Below are positions 50,225 through 58,447 of a DNA stretch of 64,000 nt, piece by piece. The notes under the pieces were generated by a model. It did not search any database. It saw nothing but the letters and a program-made list of their open reading frames with translations, and was not told the origin of the DNA. Both the position numbers and the translations under genes were made by a program. The stretch's first letter is position 1, and each line of letters starts with the position of its first letter. Source of the stretch: Jilunia laotingensis. GTDB taxonomy: Bacteria > Bacteroidota > Bacteroidia > Bacteroidales > Bacteroidaceae. The stretch lies in contig NZ_JACRTF010000001.1 in the NCBI RefSeq assembly GCF_014385165.1, positions 2,294,001-2,358,000 of the forward strand, in the 5' to 3' direction.

Positions 50225-50393
50225 ATGAAAATGTTACGAGCTTTATTTGTGACTTGCGTCTCAATCATAGTCGCGATAGTAATTTTCACCGGATGGTAAA
50301 GTCATAAAATGTATAGATAGAAACAAAACTCATGTGCCTACGTATGAGGAAGTCAAACGTATAGAAGATAATGAAGTAATAAAAATAAAATGA
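50225..50393 (+). pseudogene. small membrane-protein gene with an apparent frameshift
   Basis: ATG at 50225 encodes a hydrophobic N-terminus (MKMLRALFVTCVSIIVAIVIFT), then stops at 50297. The frame that continues (from about 50292) reads DGKVIKCIDRNKTHVPTYEE and ends with a TGA (50391-50393) overlapping the next ATG, the mark of a coupled gene pair. Dropping one G at the ACCGG near 50289 would join the two halves into about 56 residues. It is a decayed gene, a programmed shift or a sequencing error. Confidence 0.5.
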
Positions 50394-50806
50394 TGAAGGT
50401 ATACAAAAATGAAGATGTTGAAAATGTCAACCTGTTTGAAAGTGCGTTAGTTGGTATTTCTTTTAATCATCATGCCACGGTTATAGAATTCAAGGTCTCT
50501 TGGTTGGAAGGTTATGAAGATGAGGTGATTGATGTTATATGTAACAATTGTTCTGATATTGATTTTGCTTTTAAACATGAAGGTGATCAATTGGGGGAAC
50601 TTACGATTACCGGCTTCTCTTATTTAAAAAAAGATGATGCTTCTTATTGGATACAATTTGATTTCGATTTCACTCCTAAGGGATATATAAGATTGTTGTG
50701 TAGCGAATTTCTGTTTAAAGTTCCGTCTTCTCCTCTTCAACCAGGAGGCAACGGTCATCGTATACCATGGGATGCGATGAAAAAAGAAGATCCGTTAGAT
50801 TATTGA
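50390..50806 (+). CDS. hypothetical immunity-like protein
   Basis: 138 acidic residues, A+T-rich codons. The sequence (FESALVGISFNHHATVIEFKVSWLEGYEDEVIDVICNNCSDIDF, GELTITGFSY, YWIQFDFDFTPKGYIRLLCSEF) looks like a compact beta-rich cytoplasmic protein, similar in style to immunity proteins of contact-dependent toxins, but I do not recognise a family. Its ATG overlaps the stop of the upstream frameshifted ORF. Confidence 0.65.
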   Translation: MMKVYKNEDVENVNLFESALVGISFNHHATVIEFKVSWLEGYEDEVIDVICNNCSDIDFAFKHEGDQLGELTITGFSYLKKDDASYWIQFDFDFTPKGYIRLLCSEFLFKVPSSPLQPGGNGHRIPWDAMKKEDPLDY

Positions 50807-50848
50807 TTGAACAGATATTTCTCTCACCTTAATATACAGTTAACTATT

Positions 50849-51143
50849 ATGCTTTCTTCGACATCGAAGGTTTTCCGGCAAGGATGGTGGCAGCGTGAAT
50901 GACCCCGGGGACATCATCTGGCTGTTGGGCGATTATATAGAATATTGTATGATTACCAATTATGGCATTCCAATAGGGGTAGCTACGGCAGGGGCAGGTG
51001 CGGCAGTAGTTGAGTCTGTCGTTGAAGGTACACAGCTTCAAGAAATAGAATCGCAACACACTTCAGTTCAACCAGAAATAAAGCCTCAGGGACCACGACA
51101 AGATAATAACTGGTGGCAAAATATAATCAATTTATTTAAATGA
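50849..51143 (+). pseudogene. gene remnant with Gly/Ala-rich segment and a disrupted start
   Basis: A good-looking frame from GTG 50895 gives 82 residues (NDPGDIIWLLGDYIEYCM, then GIPIGVATAGAGAAVVESVV, and a Gln/Pro-rich tail to NNWWQNIINLFK). It has no ATG; the plausible preceding codons (AFFDIEGF, from about 50852) are in another frame, and one extra T in the TTTT run near 50872 would join them. The TGA overlaps the next ATG (51140). Possible remnant of a toxin or secreted protein; function unknown. Confidence 0.5.
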
Positions 51144-51319
51144 AATATGTAAATAATATAGCAGTATATGCAACATTGATTTTTGCAGTCAAGAAAATGT
51201 TCTTTGACAGTTGCATAGATCTAGGGCTGATCGATAAGCACTATGGTATTGTTTTCTTTATATTGTTATTGATATTAATCAGTTGCAGAATAGTAGATAA
51301 GAAAAGAGATGAAAAATAA
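51140..51319 (+). CDS. small membrane protein
   Basis: 59 residues, with two hydrophobic segments (about 5-17 and 33-50: IVFFILLLILISC) and a charged tail (RIVDKKRDEK). The ATG overlaps the stop of the upstream remnant (ATGA) and its stop overlaps the next start, giving a tightly coupled run of small genes. No family recognised. Confidence 0.55.
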   Translation: MKYVNNIAVYATLIFAVKKMFFDSCIDLGLIDKHYGIVFFILLLILISCRIVDKKRDEK

Positions 51320-51536
51320 AAGGTTAGTATACATGTTTTATTATTATTCAAATATAATAGTAGATCGACTTTTTTGGGGGTACTTTCTTTTAATGGTCGT
51401 ATACCGTTTCTTTATTAGCAAAGAGATTCCTTTTTTATTATCTTATTTATTTTTCCTGTTATTTGGAATGTATTTAGGATATAAATTGGCAAGGAAGGCA
51501 TATGACTATTTGAAGGCTAACCTGGAGGCCAAATGA
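51309..51536 (+). CDS. small membrane protein
   Basis: 75 residues, strongly hydrophobic with two membrane segments (about 18-35 and 42-62: IPFLLSYLFFLLFGMYLGYKLA) and a basic/acidic tail (KAYDYLKANLEAK). It overlaps the preceding small gene by 11 bases. A+T-rich codon use. No family recognised; probably part of the same accessory islet. Confidence 0.6.
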   Translation: MKNKRLVYMFYYYSNIIVDRLFWGYFLLMVVYRFFISKEIPFLLSYLFFLLFGMYLGYKLARKAYDYLKANLEAK

Positions 51537-52153
51537 TTTTCTCTAGGATTGTGCGTAATTTGATAAGATATCCCGGCTGTTCTCCTATGATGAGATAAAG
51601 AGAAAATTATTTACTTTGTCTTGCCTCGGGACTGAAGGCGTTCCACCTCGGTGAGGAACACCCTCTTGATCACCGATGAAGCCCACCTTCCTCACCGAGG
51701 AAGAGGCCGTTCCTCACCGAGGTAAAACAAGACTATTTTATATATTGATTATCAACGGTTTGTTATCTTTTGATTGATGCTGTTATGTAGATGTATGAAG
51801 CTGAAATTTATTGACATTCAACCAACTGAAAAAGGTATTGAAGACAAACGCTTTTTGAATGGAGGAGATTCAAGAGGATAAAACATCGCAAAAAAACTGC
51901 AAAATGCAAGTTAGCCACCTGCTCTCTTGGGAGATAAGGAACGTGTAGATACGTTTATTTTCAGTCTGTAGCTTTAGTTCGTTTTGATTATCTCCTTTAA
52001 ATAGAGTTTGTTCCCCGATAATGTGTTGCATAACATAGTTTAGTAACACCTGTACTTTTCTTGCATTTCCCCCTATTAATGCCTAATTTGCGCCTCACAA
52101 AGTAAATGGTATGCGAGAAACATACTGAGTAATTCATTAAAATCTTATATATT
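51537..52153. other. 617-bp region before the EF-G paralogue
   Basis: Holds a 22-bp repeat array (51641-51725), then about 430 bases without a supported gene. A 28-codon ORF at 51795-51881 (starting MKLKFIDIQPTEKGIEDKRF) has no support. The last 200 bases, with GTGTTGCATAACA (52024-52036) and TGTACTTTTCTTGC near 52050-52063, could be the promoter and long leader of the downstream gene; no exact -33/-7 pair stands out. Confidence 0.5.
51641..51725. repeat. 22-bp-period repeat array, family A, four units with mixed core orientation
   Basis: Cores lie at 51648 (TCGGTGA) and at 51670, 51692 and 51714 (TCACCGA), each exactly 22 bases apart. The first core is inverted relative to the other three while the grid is unbroken. 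Flanks differ more than in the other arrays (GGAAC, TGAAG, GGAAG, GGTAA after the core). Confidence 0.88.
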
Positions 52154-54310
52154 ATGAAGGTATATCAGACTAACGAAATTAAGAACATCGCCCTGTTGGG
52201 AAGTTCTGGCTCTGGGAAAACCACCCTCGTTGAAGCAATGCTTTTCGAGAGTGGTGTTATAAAACGTCGCGGAACAATCGCCGCAAAAAATACTGTAAGT
52301 GACTATTTCCCTGTTGAACAAGAGTATGGCTACTCCGTTTTCTCCACCGTGTTCCACGTTGAATGGAACAATAAAAAGCTGAATATGATAGATTGCCCGG
52401 GATCGGACGACTTCGTAGGAGGCACAGTTACTGCGCTTAATGTGACCGACACTGCAATTCTTCTTCTTAATGGCCAATATGGCGTCGAGGTCGGCACGCA
52501 GAACCATTTCCGTTATACCGAAAAATTGAATAAACCCGTCATTTTCCTTGTCAACCAGCTTGATAATGATAAATGCGACTACGATAATATCCTCGAACAA
52601 CTTCGTGAAGCTTACGGCTCCAAGGTTGTTCCCATCCAATACCCTATTGCTACCGGTTCTAATTTTAACTCGCTCATCGATGTCCTATTGATGAAAAAGT
52701 ATTCATGGAAACCTGAGGGTGGCGCGCCTATCATTGAAGACATCCCGGCCGAAGAAATGGATAAAGCCATGGAATGGCACAAGGCACTGGTCGAAGCAGC
52801 TGCCGAAAACGACGAAGGACTCATGGAAAAATTCTTTGAGCAGGATTCTCTGACAGAAGACGAAATGCGTGAAGGCATCCGTAAAGGACTTGCCGCACGT
52901 GGCATGTTCCCCGTGTTCTGCGTATGTGCAGGTAAAGACATGGGAGTGCGCCGGCTGATGGAATTCCTGGGAAATGTGGTCCCGTTTGTTTCCGAAATGC
53001 CGAAAGTGACCACCACCGAAGGCAAAGAAGTGGCTCCCGACCCGAACGGGCCGACTTCGCTCTATTTCTTCAAGACGAGTGTGGAACCGCATATCGGTGA
53101 AGTCTCTTACTTTAAAGTAATGAGTGGTAAAGTACACGAAGGAGACGACCTGCTCAATGCCGACCGCGGATCGAAAGAGCGCATGGCGCAACTTTATGTA
53201 GTGGCAGGTGCCAACCGTATCAAAGTGGAAGAACTGATGGCAGGCGATATCGGTGCCACCGTGAAGTTGAAAGACGTGAAGACGGGCAATACGCTCGATG
53301 GTAAGGACTGTGACTATAAGTTTAACTTTATCAAATACCCGAACTCCAAATATTCACGTGCCATCAAACCGGTGAACGAAGCCGATGTGGAAAAGATGAT
53401 GAGCATCCTGAACCGTATGCGCGAAGAGGATCCGACATGGATAGTGGAGCAATCGAAGGAACTGAAGCAGACCATCGTACACGGGCAGGGAGAATTCCAT
53501 CTGCGTACGTTGAAATGGCGGTTGGAAAACAATGAAAAGCTTCAGGTGAAATATGAAGAACCGAAGATACCTTACCGCGAAACGATCACGAAGCCTTCCC
53601 GTGCCGATTATCGCCACAAGAAGCAATCCGGTGGTGCCGGTCAGTTCGGTGAAGTTCACTTGATCGTCGAACCCTATAAAGAAGGTATGCCTATACCGGA
53701 AACATACAAGTTTAACGGACAGGAATTCAAGATAACCCCCCGTGGAACGGAAGAAATCCCGTTGGAATGGGGTGGAAAATTGGTATTTGTTAACAGTATC
53801 GTGGGCGGCTCTATCGATGCCCGTTTCCTGCCGGCAATCCTGAAAGGCGTAATGGCACGTATGGAGCAGGGGCCGTTGACCGGCTCGTACGCACGTGACG
53901 TTCGTGTGATCGTCTATGACGGAAAGATGCACCCGGTAGATTCCAATGAAATCTCCTTCATGCTGGCAGGCCGTAATGCTTTCAGCGAAGCATTTAAAAA
54001 TGCCGGTCCGAAGATTTTGGAGCCTATCTATGATGTGGAAGTGTTTGTCCCCTCCGATAAGATGGGCGATGTGATGGGCGACCTTCAGGGACGCCGTGCC
54101 ATGATCATGGGTATGAGCAGCGAGAAAGGATTTGAAAAACTTGTTGCCAAAGTGCCTCTGAAAGAGATGTCGTCTTATTCCACGGCACTGAGTTCATTGA
54201 CTGGAGGACGCGCTTCGTTCATCATGAAATTCTCAAGTTATGAACTTGTCCCGTCCGATGTACAGGATAAATTAATTAAAGACTTCGAAGCCAAACAGGT
54301 GGAGGAGTAG
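52154..54310 (+). CDS. fusA2: elongation factor G paralogue (EF-G2 type)
   Basis: 718 residues with all EF-G domains. The GTP-binding domain is divergent: G1 is GSSGSGKTT (16-24), G3 is DCPGSDDF, with Ser84 where canonical EF-G has the catalytic His (DTPGH), and G4 is NQLD (134-137) instead of NKMD. Domains III-V are conserved (SGGAGQFGEVHLIVEPY, GSIDARFLPAILKGVMARMEQGPLTGSYARDVRV, GDVMGDLQGRRAMIMGM). From published work on B. thetaiotaomicron, as I recall it, this paralogue supports translocation without GTP hydrolysis during carbon starvation. It is followed by a strong terminator and rprXY. Confidence 0.93.
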   Translation: MKVYQTNEIKNIALLGSSGSGKTTLVEAMLFESGVIKRRGTIAAKNTVSDYFPVEQEYGYSVFSTVFHVEWNNKKLNMIDCPGSDDFVGGTVTALNVTDTAILLLNGQYGVEVGTQNHFRYTEKLNKPVIFLVNQLDNDKCDYDNILEQLREAYGSKVVPIQYPIATGSNFNSLIDVLLMKKYSWKPEGGAPIIEDIPAEEMDKAMEWHKALVEAAAENDEGLMEKFFEQDSLTEDEMREGIRKGLAARGMFPVFCVCAGKDMGVRRLMEFLGNVVPFVSEMPKVTTTEGKEVAPDPNGPTSLYFFKTSVEPHIGEVSYFKVMSGKVHEGDDLLNADRGSKERMAQLYVVAGANRIKVEELMAGDIGATVKLKDVKTGNTLDGKDCDYKFNFIKYPNSKYSRAIKPVNEADVEKMMSILNRMREEDPTWIVEQSKELKQTIVHGQGEFHLRTLKWRLENNEKLQVKYEEPKIPYRETITKPSRADYRHKKQSGGAGQFGEVHLIVEPYKEGMPIPETYKFNGQEFKITPRGTEEIPLEWGGKLVFVNSIVGGSIDARFLPAILKGVMARMEQGPLTGSYARDVRVIVYDGKMHPVDSNEISFMLAGRNAFSEAFKNAGPKILEPIYDVEVFVPSDKMGDVMGDLQGRRAMIMGMSSEKGFEKLVAKVPLKEMSSYSTALSSLTGGRASFIMKFSSYELVPSDVQDKLIKDFEAKQVEE

Positions 54311-54333
54311 TTTGTATTCGTTTATAATGCTGG

Positions 54334-54371
54334 GCCGCCTTCTTTTCGACAAGAAAAGAAGGCGGCTTTCT
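54334..54371 (+). terminator. terminator of the EF-G paralogue
   Basis: A perfect 14-bp stem (GCCGCCTTCTTTTC at 54334-54347 with GAAAAGAAGGCGGC at 54353-54366), 5-base loop, followed by TTTCT, 24 bases past the stop. A strong intrinsic terminator. Confidence 0.9.
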
Positions 54372-54574
54372 GCTTAACAATGATTAAGAAAAGTAGAAAA
54401 AGGTGAGAGGAAGATTTAATTTTTTATTAAATTTGCAAACCAAAGGATATATTGTTTTGTTATAGTGGTCAGAACATAAGCTAAATACAGCCTTTCGGTT
54501 AATTTACGAGAACGTACGGTTAAAATAGGCTAATGAATTAGGTATGTTAATTAGGGAGTGTTAATTTTGTTGCT

Positions 54575-56128
54575 ATGAAAAAGTCAACAATCTGGATATT
54601 AGGTATTGTAATGGGTCTTTCCTTCCTCTGTTTGCTCTATTTACAAGTGAGCTATATAGAGTCGATGGTAAAGATGCGCAAAGAGCAATTTGACACATCG
54701 GTACGGAACAGTTTATACCAAGTGTCAAAAGATGTGGAATTTGCGGAAACAGACCGTTGGCTGAGGGAAGATATTTCCGAGGCCGAACGGAAAGCGCTGA
54801 CGGCTTCATCCTCTTCCATGCAGGGTGAAGACTTGATTCAGCAGACACAACGATTCACGCTGAAGTCTCCGGACGGAAAAATAATGTCGGACTTCGAGTT
54901 GAAAGTGATGACCAGCAAGCCGTCGGAGTTGCCCAAGATGATGATTTCAAAAAGGCACGGAGGAAAAACGATCCCCGAAACCTCGAAATCGCTTTTGGAC
55001 GCAGTGAAGAACCGATATATGTACCAGCGGGTGTTGCTGGACGAAGTAGCGTTGCAGATGGTGTACCGTGCGAGCGATAAATCGATCGGAGAGCGGGTGA
55101 GGTTTAAAGATTTGGACGATTATCTCAAGTCGGCTCTTCTCAACAACGGTGTTGAGTTGCCATATCACTTTACGGTGATTGACAAAGATGGGCGCGAAGT
55201 CTACCGTTGCGCGGATTATGAGGAGAAAGGGAGTGACGATTCTTATACTCAACCCCTCTTCCAAAACGATCCGCCGGCAAAGATGAGCATTGTGAAGATT
55301 CACTTTCCGGGAAAGAAAGATTATATTTTCGACTCGGTTAGCTTCATGATCCCGTCGATGATATTTACGTTTGTGCTGTTGATAACCTTCATCTTTACAA
55401 TTTATATCGTATTCCGTCAGAAAAAACTGACAGAGATGAAGAACGATTTTATCAACAACATGACCCATGAATTTAAGACACCGATCTCGACCATCTCGCT
55501 TGCCGCGCAAATGCTGAAAGACCCTGCGGTGGGCAAATCTCCCCAGATGTTTCAGCACATATCGGGGGTGATCAATGACGAGACGAAGCGGCTTCGCTTC
55601 CAAGTGGAGAAAGTACTTCAGATGTCAATGTTCGACCGTCAGAAGGCGACGCTCAAGATGAAGGAAATCGATGCTAATGAATTGATAACAGGAGTGATAA
55701 ATACGTTCGCTTTGAAAGTTGAACGATATAATGGTAAGATCACATCGAACCTTGAGGCCACCGATCCTGTTATATTTGCGGACGAGATGCACATCACCAA
55801 TGTTATCTTCAATTTGATGGATAATGCGGTGAAGTATAAAAAGCCGGAAGAAGATTTGCTGCTGAACGTCAGGACTTGGAATGAGCCGGGTAAACTGATG
55901 ATTTCGATACAAGACAACGGCATTGGTATAAAGAAAGAGAACCTTAAAAAGGTATTCGATAAGTTCTACCGCGTGCATACAGGTAATCTGCACGATGTAA
56001 AAGGTTTCGGATTAGGATTGGCTTATGTGAAGAAGATCATTCAGGATCATAAGGGGACTATCCGGGCTGAGAGCGAATTGAATGTGGGAACTAAATTTAT
56101 AATTGCATTACCTTTATTAAAAAATTAA
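54575..56128 (+). CDS. rprX: sensor histidine kinase RprX
   Basis: 517 residues. Two membrane segments (about 5-25 and 255-285) bracket a periplasmic sensor domain. The kinase core shows FINNMTHEFKTPISTISLAAQML with the phosphoacceptor His near 300, then N box NLMDNAVKY, G1 QDNGIGI and G2 GFGLGLAYVKKI. It is the Bacteroides rprX-rprY pair; in B. fragilis it was isolated by its effect on tetracycline-resistance phenotypes in E. coli. rprY follows after 4 bases. Confidence 0.93.
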   Translation: MKKSTIWILGIVMGLSFLCLLYLQVSYIESMVKMRKEQFDTSVRNSLYQVSKDVEFAETDRWLREDISEAERKALTASSSSMQGEDLIQQTQRFTLKSPDGKIMSDFELKVMTSKPSELPKMMISKRHGGKTIPETSKSLLDAVKNRYMYQRVLLDEVALQMVYRASDKSIGERVRFKDLDDYLKSALLNNGVELPYHFTVIDKDGREVYRCADYEEKGSDDSYTQPLFQNDPPAKMSIVKIHFPGKKDYIFDSVSFMIPSMIFTFVLLITFIFTIYIVFRQKKLTEMKNDFINNMTHEFKTPISTISLAAQMLKDPAVGKSPQMFQHISGVINDETKRLRFQVEKVLQMSMFDRQKATLKMKEIDANELITGVINTFALKVERYNGKITSNLEATDPVIFADEMHITNVIFNLMDNAVKYKKPEEDLLLNVRTWNEPGKLMISIQDNGIGIKKENLKKVFDKFYRVHTGNLHDVKGFGLGLAYVKKIIQDHKGTIRAESELNVGTKFIIALPLLKN

Positions 56129-56132
56129 TGAT

Positions 56133-56834
56133 ATGGACGAGAAACTGCGTATTTTATTGTGCGAGGATGATGAGAATCTTGGCATGCTTTTAAGAGAATA
56201 TTTACAGGCAAAAGGTTATTCTGCAGAGTTGTATCCTGATGGAGAGGCCGGTTACAAGGCATTCCTGAAGAACAAATACGACTTATGCGTGTTTGACGTA
56301 ATGATGCCTAAGAAGGATGGTTTTACATTGGCTCAGGACGTTCGTGCGGTCAATTCTGAAATTCCTATTATTTTCCTGACCGCGAAGACTTTGAAAGAGG
56401 ACATCTTGGAAGGCTTTAAGATCGGTGCGGATGATTACATCACCAAACCATTCAGCATGGAAGAGCTGACTTTCAGAATTGAAGCGATTCTGAGACGTGT
56501 CCGTGGGAAGAAGAATAAGGAGAGCAACATCTACAAGATTGGTAAGTTCACTTTCGATACCCAGAAGCAAATCCTCGCTATCGACGGGAAACAAACCAAA
56601 CTTACCACGAAGGAATCCGAGCTGCTTGGCTTGCTTTGCGCCCATGCAAACGAGATTCTGCAACGCGACTTTGCTCTGAAGACCATCTGGATCGATGACA
56701 ACTATTTCAATGCACGTAGCATGGATGTGTATATCACCAAGTTGCGTAAGCATTTGAAAGAAGATGATTCTATTGAAATTATCAACATCCACGGAAAGGG
56801 ATACAAACTGATCACTCCCGAGGTTGAATCATAG
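56133..56834 (+). CDS. rprY: response regulator RprY
   Basis: 233 residues of the OmpR/PhoB type. Receiver domain: acidic EDD (11-13), phosphoacceptor Asp55 in CVFDVMMPKKDGF, Thr in FLTAKTLKED and Lys in DDYITKPFSMEEL. DNA-binding winged helix at about 135-230 (LTTKESELLGLLCAHANEILQRDFALKTIW, RSMDVYITKLRKHLKEDDSIEIINIHGKGYKL). The terminator at 56851 ends the transcript. Confidence 0.95.
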   Translation: MDEKLRILLCEDDENLGMLLREYLQAKGYSAELYPDGEAGYKAFLKNKYDLCVFDVMMPKKDGFTLAQDVRAVNSEIPIIFLTAKTLKEDILEGFKIGADDYITKPFSMEELTFRIEAILRRVRGKKNKESNIYKIGKFTFDTQKQILAIDGKQTKLTTKESELLGLLCAHANEILQRDFALKTIWIDDNYFNARSMDVYITKLRKHLKEDDSIEIINIHGKGYKLITPEVES

Positions 56835-56850
56835 TGATAATGGAGGATAA

Positions 56851-56898
56851 GGAAATAAAAAAGCCCGGAAAAATTCATTCCCGGGCTTTTTTATTTCC
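56851..56898. terminator. bidirectional terminator after rprY
   Basis: An 18-bp perfect stem (56851-56868 with 56881-56898) with CCCGGGCTTTTTT on one side and AAAAAAGCCCGGG on the other, and a 12-base loop. The A/T tracts on both arms allow termination of both rprXY and the converging small membrane-protein gene. Confidence 0.92.
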
Positions 56899-56906
56899 TT
56901 TTAATA

Positions 56907-57083
56907 TTAATCGGCAATTCTTTTATTGATAACAATGTAAGAAATAAGCCCTACTACTACCAAGATTGCAGATGTTCCTAAAATGGCATTGTTGTTCACA
57001 TTGCCAGTAAAAGAGCAAGCGATCAGGATAATTACTCCGGCCAAGATTAATACCAATCCTAAATTCTTTAATAAGCCTTTCAT
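56907..57083 (-). CDS. 58-residue membrane protein
   Basis: ATG at 57083-57081, TAA at 56909-56907. Two clear membrane segments (LGLVLILAGVIILIACSF and ILGTSAILVVVGLISYIVI) joined by a polar loop (TGNVNNNA), with KRIAD at the C-terminus. The typical hydropathy, good start context and terminator just past the stop make it a real gene. Small two-helix membrane proteins of this kind recur in Bacteroides; function unknown. Confidence 0.75.
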   Translation of the reverse strand: MKGLLKNLGLVLILAGVIILIACSFTGNVNNNAILGTSAILVVVGLISYIVINKRIAD

Positions 57084-57203
57084 GTGTGTGTATTTTAATA
57101 GATTATTTTATTCTTAGGCACAAATTAAAGCATAATTCTTTAACGAGCGAAATTATTTAAGCAAAAAAACTATTATTCAACGTAAATAGTCCGTTTCTAA
57201 TAC

Positions 57204-57650
57204 TCAATCTTTTGTATTGAAGAAGATTTTCCTCAATACTTCCTGACTGACTCTGAGTTCGTCCACACTGATTCCCTGAAGGGCTTCCATCAGTGTACGG
57301 TTAGCAATAATGCGGGCTTGTTCCTCCAGTTCCTTGCCCGTTTTGGTCAAATGTATGAGATTGGTGCGACGGTCCTTTTTGTCAGAGATGCGTACTACCA
57401 GATGTTGCCGTTCCATGTTGTCTATCAAACGGGTCATGCTGGGCTTGTCTTTAAAAGTTGCATTACACAACTCTTGTTGGGTCACGCCATCTTGTTCCCA
57501 AAGAAAAATCAGTACTGTCCATTGTTCGGGACTGATCTCTAAACCGCCTTGACGGAAGTTACGGTACAGCTTTCGGTTTATGGCCGCGGATACTTTGCCA
57601 TTTAAAATGGCAAAGATAAGCCGGATATCAAAGTTAAATTGTTCTATCAT
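57204..57650 (-). CDS. MarR-family transcriptional regulator
   Basis: 148 residues with the MarR winged helix (GLEISPEQWTVLIFLWEQDGVTQQELCNATFKDKPSMTRLIDNMERQHLVVRISDKKDRRTNLIHLTKTGKELEEQA, about 35-110). Such proteins repress drug-efflux or stress genes in response to small phenolic ligands; the target is not evident. It is divergent from rpsF. Confidence 0.93.
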   Translation of the reverse strand: MIEQFNFDIRLIFAILNGKVSAAINRKLYRNFRQGGLEISPEQWTVLIFLWEQDGVTQQELCNATFKDKPSMTRLIDNMERQHLVVRISDKKDRRTNLIHLTKTGKELEEQARIIANRTLMEALQGISVDELRVSQEVLRKIFFNTKD

Positions 57651-57733
57651 GAAATTATTGTTTCAACAACTTTGCAAAGGTAGGATGCTTCTTCGACAAA
57701 TCCTATCTTGTGGATATAAAAAAAGATTAAATG

Positions 57734-57764
57734 TTTGTAGTTCAAAATAAAATACCTACCTTTG
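57734..57764 (+). promoter_or_regulatory. promoter of rpsF-rpsR-rplI
   Basis: TTTG (57734-57737) and TACCTTTG (57757-57764), spaced by 19 bases, an excellent match to the Bacteroides consensus, 50 bases before the rpsF start. It is the clearest promoter in the window. Confidence 0.88.
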
Positions 57765-57813
57765 CACCCGCAATTTAAAATCAAATAATTTATTTATTTA
57801 ATTAAAACGAAGT

Positions 57814-58158
57814 ATGAATCAATACGAAACCGTTTTCATTTTAACTCCCGTTTTATCTGATGCTCAGATGAAGGAAGCGGTAGAAAAATTCAAAGGTATC
57901 CTTCAGGCTGAAGGTGCTGAGATTATCAATGAAGAAAACTGGGGACTGAAAAAGTTGGCTTATCCTATCCAGAAGAAGTCCACAGGATTTTATCAATTGA
58001 TCGAGTTCAATGCAGATCCTACTGTAATTGACAAGTTGGAAGTTAATTTCCGTCGTGACGAACGTGTTATCCGTTTCTTGACTTTCAAAATGGATAAGTA
58101 CGCTGCAGAATATGCTGCAAAAAGAAGAAGTGTTAAATCAAGCAAAAAGGAGGATTAA
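57814..58158 (+). CDS. rpsF: 30S ribosomal protein S6
   Basis: 114 residues. The family pattern is clear ([66 protein letters not shown]). S6 binds S18 and 16S rRNA in the platform of the small subunit; rpsR follows after 2 bases. Confidence 0.98.
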   Translation: MNQYETVFILTPVLSDAQMKEAVEKFKGILQAEGAEIINEENWGLKKLAYPIQKKSTGFYQLIEFNADPTVIDKLEVNFRRDERVIRFLTFKMDKYAAEYAAKRRSVKSSKKED

Positions 58159-58160
58159 TC

Positions 58161-58433
58161 ATGGCACAACAAGTTCAATCAGAAATCAGATATTTGACTC
58201 CGCCTTCAGTAGACGTTAAGAAGAAGAAATACTGCCGTTTCAAAAAGAGTGGTATTAAGTATATTGACTACAAAGATCCTGAATTCCTGAAGAAATTCCT
58301 GAATGAACAGGGTAAAATCCTTCCGCGCCGTATCACCGGTACTTCTTTGAAGTTCCAGCGTCGTATTGCGCAGGCTGTAAAGAGAGCGCGTCACTTGGCA
58401 TTGTTGCCTTATGTAACTGACATGATGAAATAA
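58161..58433 (+). CDS. rpsR: 30S ribosomal protein S18
   Basis: 90 residues with the S18 core ([61 protein letters not shown]). It pairs with S6 in the ribosome platform. Second gene of the ribosomal operon. Confidence 0.98.
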   Translation: MAQQVQSEIRYLTPPSVDVKKKKYCRFKKSGIKYIDYKDPEFLKKFLNEQGKILPRRITGTSLKFQRRIAQAVKRARHLALLPYVTDMMK

Positions 58434-58447
58434 GGAGGAGGAAAAGT

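Noticed and set aside
51795..51881. 28-codon ORF upstream of the EF-G paralogue
   Set aside because: No coupling, promoter or recognisable feature supports it; listed only as content of the region.
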